From: Gigaspora rosea | Lineage: Eukaryota; Glomeromycota; Glomeromycetes; Diversisporales; Gigasporaceae | DNA: 64,000 nucleotides | Direction of reading: 5' to 3' | Assembly: GCA_003550325.1 (NCBI GenBank) | Contig: QKWP01000235.1 | Location: 62,001 to 126,000 of the forward strand | Shown here: piece by piece, positions 33,090 through 43,619 of the stretch | Position numbering within the stretch: position 1 is the first letter of the stretch | How the letters are laid out: each line of letters opens with the position of its first letter | Position numbers and translations under genes: made by a program | The notes under the pieces: model-generated | Seen by the model: the letters and a program-made list of their open reading frames with translations, nothing else | Told to the model about the DNA's origin: nothing | Databases searched by the model: none

Positions 33090-33420
33090 GATTATTGACC
33101 CGCTTGTGAACGATGTCACAAGGCGGTCCATATTGCGAGTCACTGGACTTTTCGCAGAAAAGAGCAACAAAGAGGTCGAAGTACGATGCTCGAAAAGATC
33201 TGCTCACGTGACGTCCTGTGGCTTGTTCCACGACCCCATTCCCATACTGTACTACGTCGTTTGCATAAAAGGACGTGACTGTAGATAGAAAGGTGTTGTG
33301 TGCGAGGAAGGGGCACATGACAAGACGAGACGAGCAATAATAATAAAGATTAACATTATTGTGGACGACTTTAATACATCGAAGGAAAAAATATGTGACT
33401 TTTGTTTGTTATGTATTAAA
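33090..33420 (+). promoter_or_regulatory. GC-richer block with promoter-like motifs, possible solo LTR
   Basis: An unusually GC-rich segment. It contains CACGTGACGTC at 33205-33215 (E-box and CRE-like), CATAAAAGG at 33264-33272 as a TATA candidate, and AATAAAG at 33345. Such order (binding sites, TATA, polyadenylation signal within 350 bases) would suit a solo LTR. However, the putative ends (TGTTAG near 33052 and TTAACA near 33347) are not flanked by a clear duplication. Overlapping short frames on both strands show no family features. Confidence 0.3.
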
Positions 33421-34649
33421 TAAAGATTGTTTTATTAGGTAAGTTAATCTAAATAGCTTATTTTTATTTTCATTATTTTATAATTTACAAGGTTAGGGTT
33501 GGCGCCCACGGCGCCTTTTTGAGTGATTTGATAATTAGATAAAATATAATTAACGTATAGGTGTAATTTAGATTTATGAAAATTTATTGTAGAATAGTGA
33601 AATCCGTTAATGATCATCCATTAGGATAAATCCGCTTTTACTATATAATAAAAATATAATAAAATGCGGATTTTATCCTAAGACAAAATTCATCATGTGT
33701 CACACTAATTTTCAAATCAGGCTCCCAAAAAAAATTCATTAATGCAATGTAACATCCAATCATTCAATTAATCAATCAATTATCGTGATGTTGACTATTA
33801 GTGAACTTTGAGGCTCTGGCGAACTCATAGATAATAGCTGCTCGATACATATGTATCGAGGCGATTTTTATAGGGCTGTCTCCAAATTTCCAGATCAGAT
33901 GCGTCGGATCTAGGTCGGCATTTAGCCCTAGTTGTTGGCAAGTTTTATAGCAAAATTATATATTTATGATATTGGAGCAAAATTGTTCAATTCCAATCCA
34001 ACCGACCAAGATTCCGATGCGCTCCGACGTATCCCGACCCAGAATGTTGGGACCCCCCTGTATAAGTTTATCAGGCAGCTTTGTCTCGAAATCTATTCAC
34101 CTGATCGAACAGTGATAGGCCCGGTTACGGTCACATGTTTGATCGATCGGGAGATCCTTGTAGTAAGTATGTTAATTGGTGATGTAAGTATGTAGTAGTT
34201 AGTTATGCAATTAAGTTTAGTGGCATCAGTGAGTATGTAATAATTGCGTATATATGAGGTAATTGGATCATAGTATTTTAGTAAGCATGAGAAATTAATT
34301 TTGGTGGCTTTCGTTCTGGTTGCATCGACCTATCCCTCCCATATCTCAAGAACGATGCAACTGTTTTAATTGACCTCACATATGTAAGAATAGCTTGTCA
34401 TGACGACACATAATTTGTAGTTTAAAAAAAAAGCCGATGCTCAGTAAACTGTGTAGGTTGCTCGATATTTTTCTTCAATCATTATTTGCATCTACGGTAA
34501 ATACCAACACTTCTTTTTGATATGTAATGTGTTATAACATATTTAGTTAGGACATTTTTTTATAGTGATCGTCATCACTTTAATCGAGACAAAAACCTGT
34601 TAAAGCATTGTTTGGTCAAACAATTCTTATACAATAAATATATAGGGAA
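33421..34649. other. Unassigned DNA with a short hairpin
   Basis: AGGATAAATCCGC at 33632 pairs with GCGGATTTTATCCTA at 33666-33680, a possible tiny MITE or its remnant. A frame at 33932-34195 is GC-richer than its surroundings but shows no recognisable family. No gene is supported. Confidence 0.45.
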
Positions 34650-35903
34650 TTGCTATTTCCACCATGGTTACACAAGATTTTCTATTTTTAGAATTCAAAA
34701 TAATATATGCATTTATGTTACACAAATGTCCAGTGCATTGTTTTTGCAAAAATAATTTTTGGTTACACGCCACTAATGTCGTTACCATTACACAAGTCTA
34801 ATTTTGGTAATCTAACCCTGGGTCGGCCAGTATTAAGCTTAATGCTAGTGGGCACTATCATGATAATGCCCCCAGCGGGGTTAGACATAATTTCAGCCCA
34901 CTCTAACCCTAAATACATCCAATCACAGTACATATATTGGTTACACAACATATGCATCTAGTATATGTACTGTGATTGGATGTTGCTTCGAACAATTAGT
35001 TTTTAGGGTTCCCAGATTTAGGGTTAGGGTGTGCCAGAATTATGTCTAACCCCACTGGAGGCATTATCATGATAGTGCCCACCAGTGTTTAAAATTAGCA
35101 TGCACATGATGCACATGTGCACATATATATTTTTATGTGCATAAAATTTTAACAAGTTAAGTGCACAAATGTGCATCTAAAATTTTATAAAAATAATGCA
35201 CAAAAAGTTATACGCAACAAAAAATTTTAAATTTTTATGCACAAAAAATTATGTACATGAGAGAACTTTAAATTTTAATGCACAAAATATATTAATAATA
35301 TATATTAACAAAATTAGTTATAATGATAATAATTTGTAATTTGCAAATATACTACTTTCTAATTTAAGCAATTACTATTGCTATTACTATAAATAATACA
35401 GTAATATATAAATAATTGATTATCATATTACTACTAAGATTCAAAGAGGTAATTGTAGTATTTTTACAAAGTGAACTTGAAATAGATTTTACTCTTTCAA
35501 TATTAATATAATTAAAGAGTGAATTCACATTTTACGGTAGCAAATATTATGAGAACATGTGTGATAAAAATATATGTGCATGAAAAAATTTTTTTTACAT
35601 GCACACATGTGCAACAGGTTGATTGTTTGTACACTCAAAACCTTTCCAATTCATGCACGCTGTGCATATAGTTTTAGATCTGAATTTTAAACACTGGTGC
35701 CCACTAGCATTAAGCTTAATGCCGGCCGACCCAGGGTTAGGTTACCAAAATTAGACTTGTGTAACGTTACACGACATTAGCAGCGTGTAACCAAAAATTA
35801 TTTTTGCAAAAACAATGCACTGGGCCTTTGTGTAATATAAGTGCATATTTTATTTTGAATTCTAAAAATAGAAAATCTTGTATAACCATAGTGGAAATAG
35901 CAA
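34650..35903. mobile_element. Foldback element, copy 2
   Basis: The core (34710-35080 and 35705-35830) matches the foldback at 415-1268, including GTTACACAA, the AAGCTT palindrome, the ATCATGAT palindrome and the central CCAATCACAGTACATATA. The outer arms differ: TTGCTATTTCCACCATGGTT at 34650 pairs with AACCATAGTGGAAATAGCAA ending at 35903. Only one copy of the 104-bp block is present. A MITE at 35083-35696 sits in the right arm. Confidence 0.8.
35083..35696. mobile_element. hAT-like MITE nested in foldback copy 2
   Basis: It has perfect 14-bp terminal repeats CAGTGTTTAAAATT and AATTTTAAACACTG. It also has a perfect 8-bp target duplication GTGCCCAC (35075-35082 and 35697-35704), and removing one copy restores the foldback arm. 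Near both ends are many TGCACA/TGTGCA motifs, up to several per 50 bases. 614 bp, no coding frame. All features fit a non-autonomous hAT. Confidence 0.92.
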
Positions 35904-36098
35904 GTTTCCATTATCATGATGTTTAAGTGCAGAAATTCACAGTTTTATGCATTAGCTATATTGTCCAATCATATATAAGATTTTGCATACCACTTAACTT
36001 GCTATAATAAAGCTACTCATGAAAGATGCACCAATTAGATCTCTTCTAATAAGTGATACCATAAGATCTCTGGATTAGGTTTAACGTTAAAATCACGC

Positions 36099-36340
36099 CA
36101 TATCGACGGATTTATGGAATTGAAATTGGGCCCTAAAAATGGTTCCCAAAATTTGATTGTTTACAAAAATTCATTGGTTAAATGATGATCAGATGATCAA
36201 CAAATAACTGATCAATATAAATAAACCCATTAGATAAGCGCCAACCCATTAGATCTTAGAGATAAGGTGGTTTGATTTGCAAAATTATATGAAAATTGGG
36301 GTCTTGAAAAATGGTCCAATTGTTTAAATCCGCCGATATG
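36099..36340. mobile_element. ATATCGRCGGATTTA MITE, copy 1
   Basis: CATATCGACGGATTTA at the left pairs with TAAATCCGCCGATATG at the right; GAAATTGGGCCC and GGGGTC blocks also pair inward. About 240 bp. The body matches 63127-63365 in the same orientation (shared ATGATCAACAAATAACT and AATATAAATAAAC). Target duplication not visible. Confidence 0.75.
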
Positions 36341-37880
36341 CATTTTTAAAAAGTGCTAATGGCTCAAATGTTTGCCTACAAAACTGCCTACTGCACATTA
36401 ACAAAAAATTCCTTGCATAGTTTCGGTATAGAATAAATCTTTCTTTGATCATTACCTAATCTTAACATAAGGTTTATGACTTTAAAAATATTGTGCATTT
36501 TCGTTGTTTTGATTAATGTAAATCATCTGTTTGTGAATTCTCACAGCACTACTGGGGTATCTCTATAGTAACCATATACTTCGTGATATTGCATATCACT
36601 CCGTTCCTGGTATATTTATAAAACAATTTAACCAAATTATATCGATATAGTCATAACAATTTTTGACTATCCTAATTTTAGCTAGCATTACATGTATGTT
36701 ATCCATAAAATTAAATTAACCGATATACAACAATCATCTGATTTAAAGCATTATTCATATAATTGTTATTGTAATCTGATTAACCTAATTTTAGTTAGTG
36801 TCATTTACAAATACAAACCGTTCAACAAACAATTCCACATCACCAAATTAACCAATCAAATCGCATAAAGGGTACATTTGCATGAACAGTCATAATTTAA
36901 AATTAGTTAAATGGATTGGATTGAATATGCTTAAAGGTAAATATGTTATTTATGTTACTATAATAAAAATAATTATATATAAAGGAATAGCATGTTAGGA
37001 AATGTAGAGAAAATAATGAAATTAAGTTTGGTTGGCGAAAGGTATTTTAAGGTTAGGTAATGTGTAACAGTATCTGCACAGCCATTGTGTCAGCAGAATT
37101 GAAAACAAAATAGGTATTTGCGCTGCCACTGCAGCATGAAGTGGATGTTCATAAGTTGTACTTTGTAATAATAGAAGAAACATGGATGGATAAAAAGCCA
37201 ATGTTCATAATAAAGCAAGGGTAGTGAAAAGAAAGGTAATTTATCTAAGTACTTAAATATCATTGGATAGTAAGTAATAATTTAATTCCTATGCATGAGG
37301 CATATAAAATCCTGATTATTATATTGATACTTACACATAATAATCTAATAATTTCACGAATTACAATACTAACTGAAATAACTTGCATTTAACCAGTAAT
37401 TTAACAATTAATGAATTTGTTAAGCCTTTCACGAATTCATTGATCTTTTCTAAATTTATATAAGAATAATTGATGTAATTTTGCATAATAATCATAATTC
37501 AAATCGAAAAGTATTGCATTATACATTGATTGGTATTTTTTTTGGGCTAAGCTGGTGATTATCTTAGGATGGAGATGATATTTATTGAATTTATTAATCA
37601 ATGGTTTAGTGTGTAATAGTGCTTGTTGGCCAGGTTTGGCTGGAATGGCAAAAACATCCTGAAAATTGTAACAAATGCTATGCTAAGTATCGCCAGTGGT
37701 TTCCTGCCTGCCGCAGGAGGCCGGCTGTGAGCAAGGAAATGATCATGTGCAGGAGGAGAAATGGTAGAATTATGCAGTCATCACGCATGATGTAAGTGAA
37801 GTAGAACAGTTAGCCACTGGGTTGGGTAGGTAGGATGAGAAATTTCTGCTCGGTACGGGTTTGATGCCACCGGTGCTTAC
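36341..37880. other. Unassigned DNA with a GC-richer block
   Basis: At 36390-36420 the phrase TTAACAAAAAATTCCTTGCA is a dispersed repeat also seen at 38448, 47290 and 55922. At 37660-37870 a GC-richer block translates in one plus frame to NCNKCYAKYRQWFPACRRR, a Cys/Arg-rich peptide with stops nearby. I cannot assign it. No gene is supported. Confidence 0.4.
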
Positions 37881-37890
37881 ACCCATAGCT

Positions 37891-38147
37891 ATAGTTGGGG
37901 TGAAATTCTTTTCAATTTTTTAATTTCAACAATAATTTCAACAATAATTTCAACATTTTTAATATGTTTATAAGTTAAATCTAAACCAATTATTGTATTT
38001 GATTTAGTTTAGTTTTAATTAATTTTTGACATAATTTAAATTAATTTTTAATATTGAAAAACTAATTTCACCAATTTCACCATCAAGTAATTTCAACAAT
38101 TTTAACAAAAACATCTTACTATAAAGAGTAATTTCACCCCTATCTAT
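37891..38147. mobile_element. MITE with 10-bp flanking duplication
   Basis: ACCCATAGCT occurs directly before (37881-37890) and after (38148-38157) a 257-bp segment. The ends of the segment are ATAGTTGGGGTGAAATT and the complement of ATAGATAGGGGTGAAATT. A 9-10 bp duplication suits a Mutator-like transposase. The interior repeats AATAATTTCAAC. Non-coding. Confidence 0.8.
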
Positions 38148-38197
38148 ACCCATAGCTCTGGTTATAAATACCAGCCCAGATTGTATAACCTATATTA

Positions 38198-38660
38198 GCT
38201 TACCCACAAAAAATTTTCTGGTCATATGGGGTCTGTTCCTTGAAAATGACCTTATGGGACATAGTAAATCATATGATCAAAACTTGATTTTCAAGGAACA
38301 GACCCCATATGACTTTTTGTAGCACAAACTAGGTGCAAACCAATTGAATTTTAGAATCAGGTGTAATGTAAAAATTGCACTTTTTATGATTTTTTATAAA
38401 AAATCATTAATAACTCCAAATCTTGTCTATGAAATCGTCTACTGTGCATTAACAAAAAAATTCCTTGCAAAATTTTGGTATGAGCAGTACTCTAACCAAG
38501 CGTCTAACCCAAACTCTAACTACTCTATTTATTACTTTAATTCTTTCACTTTATTCGATTGTTTTGATTGTTTTGATTTTCACATTACACCTGATCTCAA
38601 ATTTTGATTGGTTTGTGCCACAAAAAAGTCACATGACCAGAAAATATTTTGTGGGTGAGC
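38198..38660. mobile_element. TA-flanked MITE with an inner hairpin
   Basis: Outer ends GCTTACCCACAAAAAATTTT and the complement of GCTCACCCACAAAATATTTT continue into TCTGGTCA, with TA on both sides (38196-38197 and 38661-38662). Inside the left arm, 38221-38312 is a second inverted repeat: GTCATATGGGGTCTGTTCCT against its complement, with TTGA and TCAA continuing. A nested insertion or a local palindrome are both possible. Frames at 38344-38686 cross it and are not genes. Confidence 0.75.
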
Positions 38661-38814
38661 TACTATCGTCGATTGAATTATACTAGCACCCCCTTGCATT
38701 TGGTTGGCATATGCTGCGTTTTGCATATGATCTTCAACCTTCAATTGCTCTCTTTTTGAGGAATGTAATCCATCTGACTTCTTGCAGTTTAGGTGGCGTG
38801 ACTGTGTGACTGCT

Positions 38815-39603
38815 ACAAAACTTATGTTTTTGAGACTCCTGCACTTACTTTTTTGATACTCCTAAATGTACCCCAAAATTTATATACTTTTTAATACTGA
38901 TATCATGTGCAGATGACCATTACCGGCAAGCTTTTTAAAATTCTAATAACAATAAACTATTAAAAAAATGTCATATAATAAATATTATAACTTTTCTATA
39001 AAGAATAGCCAATATAGATTTAATAAATAACTTGATTGCATGGTCCACGAATAAAATTTACTGTTTTTAAAAAGTTTAGCACGCTTTATAATATCTTTAT
39101 TTTTAAACTTTTTAGTTATGGGCTGGTTGCACAGATTTTTAACAAAGATTATATTTATTTTTTAAAATGATATTTATATAATGAGTTTTTCTTAAAAAAG
39201 AATAAAGCTATATTACATGTAACATTTTTTTAAAAAGATAAAATAAATTTTTTAGAAAAAAACTCTATCTGTTTAATAAATGTTTTAAATACAGTATATC
39301 ATTAAGATCCATGCTTTTTAAAAAACTTTAGTGTGATTTTGAAATTAGTTTATTTAAGGTCAAATTTTTATAAAAAAAATTCTCAAAAAGTTGGTTTCTT
39401 GTACAAGATTTTTGAATAATAGACAATTTTTGACTAAAACGAATGCATGTTTTGAATTTTCAAGATTGCATTAGGTTACATCAAATCACTATTTGTTTAT
39501 CAATCATCATATGATGATAGTATCAAAAAAGTATATAAATTTTGGGGTACATCTAGGAGTATCAAAAAAGTAAGTACAGGAGTCTCAAAAATGTAAGTTT
39601 TGC
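38815..39603. mobile_element. Mutator-like MITE with 9-bp duplication
   Basis: GTGACTGCT is found at 38806-38814 and at 39604-39612. Between them the ends pair over about 85 bases: CAAAACTTATGTTTTTGAGA and so on, against a right end that reads CAAAACTTACATTTTTGAGA. A 9-bp duplication with long terminal repeats is typical of MULE-derived elements. 789 bp, no coding capacity. A lone end of the family lies at 331-412. Confidence 0.88.
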
Positions 39604-39612
39604 GTGACTGCT

Positions 39613-40174
39613 TCCCTTTTTGATTATGTGATTATCATCACTCCGCATTAAATTCTCATGTAATGTATTACGTATTATCTCATGATTTGATTAATCGAGA
39701 GCAATTATGTGTTAATTTATTATTTTATGCTTTAATAAATTACATGTATAAAATTTACCAGGAGTGAGTGTATACTGTATTAAATAAATGTATCTCTTTA
39801 TTATTAAACATGGTATTTTTGAGTGCGTGCGTTAGGGGTTTTTCATATTTCAGTAAATAGTATTATATTTATATAGTTATTTATTGTTATTATAATGTTA
39901 TTGTATTAGTTTTTTGTTTAATTATTTATTTTATTTGTTTGCTGAACTATTACATATGTTTTAATCATTTTAAATATGTTTGATATATAATAGTGAAATT
40001 TTTAAGTGTATTTTAAAAATGGTATTAGAATATGTATTTATAGAAGTTATGATATATTTGATCAGATATATATTGATATGTTAATAGTGTTTTGGAGTGT
40101 AGTTATAAATATTTTGTTGTAGTGGTTTTTGTGGTAGTTTAAATATTTTCTAAAGTTTTTTTTTTTGTGTATAA
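39613..40174. other. AT-rich DNA downstream of the Helitron gene
   Basis: The 3' end of a minus-strand Helitron would be expected here (CTRR preceded by a short hairpin). I could not identify a convincing terminus. No gene is seen. Confidence 0.4.
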
Positions 40175-42830
40175 TTAATTAGCAATTCTTAAATTTTTTA
40201 GACTATTCTGATTAATGTGGTTTAATCTCCTGTATTTATTAAGGACATTTTTATCATTTTTTATTGTAGCTGGATCGAAAGAGAGTATGTTAATTGGTTC
40301 CCATAATAGTGCTCTACTCATTGCTACATATACTTGGCCAGTAGTAAACATGTTTTTATCTATTGACAAAGTAGTAGTAATGTAAGGCCTTGTGTTTTGT
40401 GGACTGTTAATGCAAATGCATTTTGAATTGGAAATTGGTATCTGGAGGCTGGTACACCATTAATGTTGAAGTATTCTGTTGTTTTTTTAATATTAATTTT
40501 TGTGATTGTGTTGTTTACAAAAAACATGATTTTAATATCATTTTGGCTTATTAATTTGGTTATTACACCAATGGTACTATTACATATTTCATGGTCAAAG
40601 AGTTTATTGTTGAGATACATTACTCTCACACCTACTTATAGAATAATTTCATCTGGAAGATTAGTATGGTTTTTGAAATAGTAGAGATTATCATTATTAT
40701 TAAGGAGTTGGTTATCATATATATCTATGGGTTTTGATATAATAGTATCTTTATTTTCATTACTATATGGTAAGTTGTTGCATATAAAGGTATTAATTTC
40801 ATTTGCAGTTTGTTTAAGACCAACTATATAGGTTGAATTTATTATTGTGTCTAAGTTCATTGATTGGAAATTTTTTTATTTATTGTATTTATTGATTTTT
40901 CAGAAAGAGTACCAAATCTTAATTCTTGTAATAGGTTGTAAAATTCTGGATCATTTTTGGTTGTGTTAAAAAAAGTGGAAAAAATAATTTCCATACAGAT
41001 GAAAAGAATAATTGTTGACCATTAATAGGAGGTAGTTGTGCTAGGTCTCCAATTACAAGTAGGGTTCTGAAGTTCAGTTCAGTTCAATAGAGGTTCAGGT
41101 TCAGGTTCAATGAACCTGGACCTGAACCTGAACATGCTCTAAAAGTTCAATACTGAACTGAACCTGAACTTAAAATTATTAAACATGAACCTGAACCTGA
41201 AATTAAAAAAAGTTCAGTTCAGGTTCAGTTCAAGATTCATAAACATGTTCAGGTTCATAATATATTTACATGTTTACCTAAATCACAAAGTTAGGATCAA
41301 TTAGTAAAATTTAGAAAATCATAGAAATTTGTATAATTTTATTAATAAAATTATACAAATTTCTATAATTCTTTAAATTTTACTAATTGGTCATGACTTC
41401 TTGCACTAAATAAACTTGTTAAGCACCAAAAATACATCAATTCAGCATATTTTATTTTACTTTTCTTAAAATTTGAAGAAAAGATGCTTAATTTTGAAAA
41501 TTTTCATCAAAAATTCAAAAATTAAGTATTTTTAATGCAAATATTAAGAAAAATAAATAAAATATACCATATGATGTATTTTTTGGTGCTAAACAAGTTT
41601 ACTTAGATCAAGAAGTTATGATCAATTAGTAAAATATATAATCATAGAAATTTGTATAATTTTATTAATGATTTTTTAAATTTTACTAATTGATCATAAC
41701 TTCTTGATCTAAGTCAACTTGGTTAGCATCAAAAAATACATCATATCAGTATATTTTATTTTATTTTCCTTAAAATTTGTGTCAAAGATGCTTAATTTTA
41801 AATTTTTGATAAAAAGTATCAAAATTAAGCATCTTTTCTTCAAATTTTAAGAAAAGTAAATAAAATATGCTGATTTGATGTATTTTTTGGTGCTTAACAA
41901 GTTTACTTAGTGCAAGAAGTTATGATCAATTAGTAAAATTTAAGAATTATAGAAATCTGTATAATTTTATTAATAAAATTATACAAAATGCTATGATTTT
42001 CTAAATTTTACTAACTGATTAATACTTTTCACTCTAAGTAAACTTGTTCAGTATCAAAAAATACGTATATTTTTTTTAGATTCAAACTTGTTTGCAAAAT
42101 TTGGACTAGCCTGACCAAACTTATGATTGAGTTTGAGTTTAGTATAAAGTTTTAATAATAAAATTTAGAATTTGAGTCTGGTTTGGACCAGACCAAACCC
42201 GGACCCAAACCTAGAATTACTAGTTTATATAACACCAGACTGAACCTGAACATGTTCATGAACTTATGAACTGAACCTGAACTGAATCTGAACTAGCTCT
42301 AAAAGTTCAATACTGAACCTAAACCTGAACATGTTTTAAAAATATTTAGGTTCAGATTCAATACTAAACAGTTACTGAGCCTGAACCTGAACCTGAACTT
42401 GGTCTAAGTTCAGTTCAGTTCAGGTTCATAGGAACACTAATTACAAGTATTCAAATTCCTCTAAAGGCTTTATAGTTTCTGTATAGTGAGCTGAATAAGT
42501 TGCTTACAAAAGTTAGTATTTACTTGATATTATTAAGATTTTATCTATTATTAATGCTTTAAATTTTAGAAGTTCAATTTTTAAATTTTCATTTTCTATT
42601 GCAAGTATTTGATAATAACTATCAAATTGTCTAATTTTAAGAGCTGAATGTATAGTTTTACCACCTATGCTTAGAGCAGATACTCTAGTAGGTAATAGTA
42701 ACAAATATTTAATATTTTTTGTATTAAGCATATTAGTGATTTGGTGTATCATGAATAATTTTCCAGTACCAGCTGATCCAGTTATAAAAAAGTAGGGATA
42801 TCTATTTTCTGATTCAGTGCCCCATGAATT
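40175..42830 (-). pseudogene. Helitron helicase (Pif1-type) half, interrupted
   Basis: The C-terminal helicase domain of the same protein, a superfamily 1B 5'-3' DNA helicase. FFITGSAGTGK at about 42785-42760 is the Walker A motif, with Leu-Phe after it where Ser/Thr is usual. LIIDKILIIS at about 42555 is motif II; the family has Asp-Glu here, and Lys replaces the Glu. VIGDLAQLPPIN at about 41060-41020 is motif III. FALTVHKTQGLTL at about 40405 is motif V, and VYVAMSRALLWEPINIL at about 40330 is motif VI. The frames 40860-40636, 40629-40360 and 40369-40175 overlap with shifts. A 1380-bp hAT-like element (41060-42439) splits the gene just before motif III. Inactive. Confidence 0.88.
41060..42439. 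mobile_element. hAT-like element with GTTCAG arrays in Helitron helicase
   Basis: Perfect 8-bp duplication ATTACAAG (41052-41059 and 42440-42447). Ends TAGGGTTCTGAA and the complement of TAGTGTTCCTATGAA are hAT-like. From 41075 to 41260 and from 42230 to 42430 the sequence is built from GTTCAG/GGTTCA and CTGAAC/TGAACC motifs in both orientations. The middle (41283-42068) is a series of alternately inverted modules of about 100 bases each, with the phrases GATCAATTAGTAAAATTTA, ATAGAAATTTGTATAATTTT and TTAACAAGTTTACTTAG. No transposase is present. Confidence 0.88.
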
Positions 42831-43619
42831 ATATAATATATCATATATTTTATACTGTTCTTCATTTAAAGATAGAATTGATTCTGATGTTTATAGAGGC
42901 TTTTCTAATGAAATTAGTTGTTTGTATATAATATCCCATAGGTCATTTTTGTTTAGATTTTCAAGTGCTAATTCAATTGTTTTTTTAAATTTTTCTAATA
43001 TAGTACTTTGGGCAATTAGAAGCTTGTTCTAATAGTTGTTGATATCTTGTGCAAATCTTTTTTTAAAATTAGGGCAATTTTCCAAGTAATTCATTTTGTA
43101 AATGTGCTAGAATTTTTATTAATAGATAATGAAAGAAATATGGCTTACCATCTTCAATTTTATAGTTTGTAAATCTTATTAATATTGGTTTTTTTCTTTT
43201 AATTACAAATCAATTTTTAAGATCTTTGGTAAAATATAGTTTTGAATTTTGTCTAGAGCTTTATTTCTTATATTATAATTTTTAAAATAGTCAGGGTAGA
43301 TCATTGTTTTGAATATATCATTTTTGGCCTATCATAGTATTTATCAATTGCATCATCATAGTATAGTTTTCATCTTCATCATCATCATTTTTACTATCAA
43401 TATCATTATTTATTCTTTTTTAATTAATTTTTTAAATAGAGTATTAGTTAGATTTAAAGTTTTTAATTTGGTTGCTATTTTTATAGGATTTTAATCGTTT
43501 ACCTTTGTAGATAAATTGGTTTTACTAAATGAATTTTTAATTCAGAGGGAGCAAATATAAGATATTGTACAGAAATTGATAATCTTGTTATCAGGTATTG
43601 TAATAGTAATATCATAAGT

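Noticed and set aside
33085..33337. Overlapping frames on both strands, up to 77 codons
   Set aside because: GC-richer composition lowers stop frequency; the frames overlap on opposite strands and none resembles a protein family.
37660..37870. Cys/Arg-rich peptide NCNKCYAKYRQWFPACRRR as a Helitron or zinc-finger domain
   Set aside because: Too short, stops on both sides, and the cysteine spacing does not match a known finger.
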